Shown: positions 63,324 through 64,000 of the stretch, piece by piece | Layout: each line of letters opens with the position of its first letter | Position numbering within the stretch: position 1 is the first letter of the stretch | Source: a virus | DNA length: 64,000 bases | Reading direction: 5' to 3' (one strand) | Virus record (IMG/VR): IMGVR_UViG_3300025137_005088 | Coordinates: 1-64,000 of that record | Made by a program: the position numbers and the translations under genes | The notes under the pieces: model-generated | The model's database searches: none | What the model was told of the DNA's origin: nothing | What the model saw: only the letters and a program-made list of their open reading frames with translations

Positions 63324-64000
63324 TTACTATTGAAAACCTAACCGTAAAGAACTTTATGAGTGTCGGCAATGTTACACAAGCTGTACGTTTCACTGAAAAC
63401 GGACTGACGCTTGTACTGGGTAACAATGTTGATCTAGGAGGCGACGGCAGTAGAAATGGTACTGGTAAGACCACTATCATTAATGCACTCAGCTATGTAA
63501 TATATGGCAATGCACTAACTAATATTAGAAAAGATAATTTAATTAACAAAACTAACGGCAAAAATATGATGGTTACGTTAGATTTTGAGATTGCTGGTAA
63601 AAAATACCGTATCGAACGTGGCAGAAAGCCACAAGTGCTTAAATACTATGTCGACGAATTGAATGTCGAAGAAGATGAAGCACAGGGTGAAAACAGACAG
63701 ACTCAAGTACAAATAGAAAAACTATTTGGAATGAGCCATGATATGTTTAAACACATTGTTGCACTTAACACATATACAGAACCTTTTCTCAGTATGCGAG
63801 CAAACGATCAGCGAGCAATTATTGAGCAGTTACTAGGTATAACAATGCTTAGTGAAAAATCGGAGGTTCTTAAAGAACAACAAAGGCTAACGAGAGATGC
63901 AATCAAAGAAGAAGAGTATCGAATTAACGCAGTTGAAGAAGCAAATTCCAGAATTGAGAAAAGTATCGGTGATTTGGAACGCAGGCAGAAAATTTGGCGG
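63320..64000 (+). CDS. 46: Recombination endonuclease subunit gp46 (SbcC/Rad50-type), partial
   Basis: ATG 63320 overlaps the gp47 TGA, and 227 codons are visible before the window ends. GDGSRNGTGKTT near 41-52 is the Walker A ATP-binding loop. YRIERGRKP and ALNTYTEPFLSMRANDQRAI follow, typical of the N-terminal ATPase lobe, and a coiled coil begins at the right edge. With gp47 it handles broken DNA ends. No Shine-Dalgarno is evident, so translation probably depends on coupling. Confidence 0.93.
   Translation, partial: MITIENLTVKNFMSVGNVTQAVRFTENGLTLVLGNNVDLGGDGSRNGTGKTTIINALSYVIYGNALTNIRKDNLINKTNGKNMMVTLDFEIAGKKYRIERGRKPQVLKYYVDELNVEEDEAQGENRQTQVQIEKLFGMSHDMFKHIVALNTYTEPFLSMRANDQRAIIEQLLGITMLSEKSEVLKEQQRLTRDAIKEEEYRINAVEEANSRIEKSIGDLERRQKIWR

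Noticed and set aside
1-64000. CRISPR arrays, tRNA genes, integrase or attachment sites
   Set aside because: No regularly spaced repeats, cloverleaf sequences or recombinase motifs were noticed; gaps between genes are too short for most of these.

Overview
The window looks like part of the genome of a T4-like marine myovirus. It is AT-rich and almost gapless, and it carries recognisable T4-type genes: late sigma factor gp55, recombination nuclease gp47/gp46, baseplate proteins gp25, gp6, gp5 and gp53-like, and a giant VrlC-like structural protein. A cyanobacterial or alphaproteobacterial (Pelagibacter-like) marine host fits. The sequence alone does not decide which, and I saw no photosynthesis gene, integrase or tRNA.

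Layout. From 61.3 kb to the right end, genes run rightward: gp55, gp47 and gp46 (cut by the window edge). The first two genes each have a near-consensus sigma70-type promoter (TTGACA, 17 bases, TATACT). From 61.26 kb down to 36.6 kb a leftward block encodes the virion baseplate and tail: a nucleotidyltransferase, a gp48-like protein, a gp53-like protein, a hub protein with a C-terminal peptidase-like domain, gp5, a lysozyme-like protein, gp25, gp6 (1191 residues), the 3804-residue VrlC-like protein and three fibre-type proteins. Exact T4 late promoter boxes (TATAAATA) stand before the first gene of this block and before the fibre genes.

From 36.5 kb to the left edge the same strand carries one dense accessory cluster of about 36 kb. 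Genes overlap by 1 to 47 bases or lie a few bases apart, with only two promoter-bearing breaks (36.5 and 10.2 kb). It encodes 14 radical SAM enzymes. Seven belong to one family with an N-terminal Twitch-type iron-sulfur region. Others have C-terminal SPASM or Twitch regions, one has its cysteine-rich region permuted to the N-terminus, and one is fused to a Gfo/Idh/MocA-type oxidoreductase.

Interleaved with these are a UDP-glucuronate decarboxylase-like epimerase, a carbamoyltransferase, at least five glycosyltransferase-like proteins, an APS-kinase-like protein with a nucleotidyltransferase, three sulfotransferase-like proteins, an FkbM methyltransferase, a MORN-repeat methyltransferase, a PLP aminotransferase, SGNH-hydrolase-like proteins and an exported zinc-metallopeptidase-like protein.

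Read together, the cluster looks like a biosynthetic and decoration system: nucleotide-sugar supply, sugar transfer, carbamoylation, sulfation, methylation and many radical modifications. It lies directly downstream of tail-fibre-type genes. Its target (virion protein, host surface glycan, or small molecule) is not shown by the sequence. No stretch over 300 bases lacks a gene. Several start codons were moved inward from the longest open frame where overlap geometry and a Shine-Dalgarno sequence favoured it.
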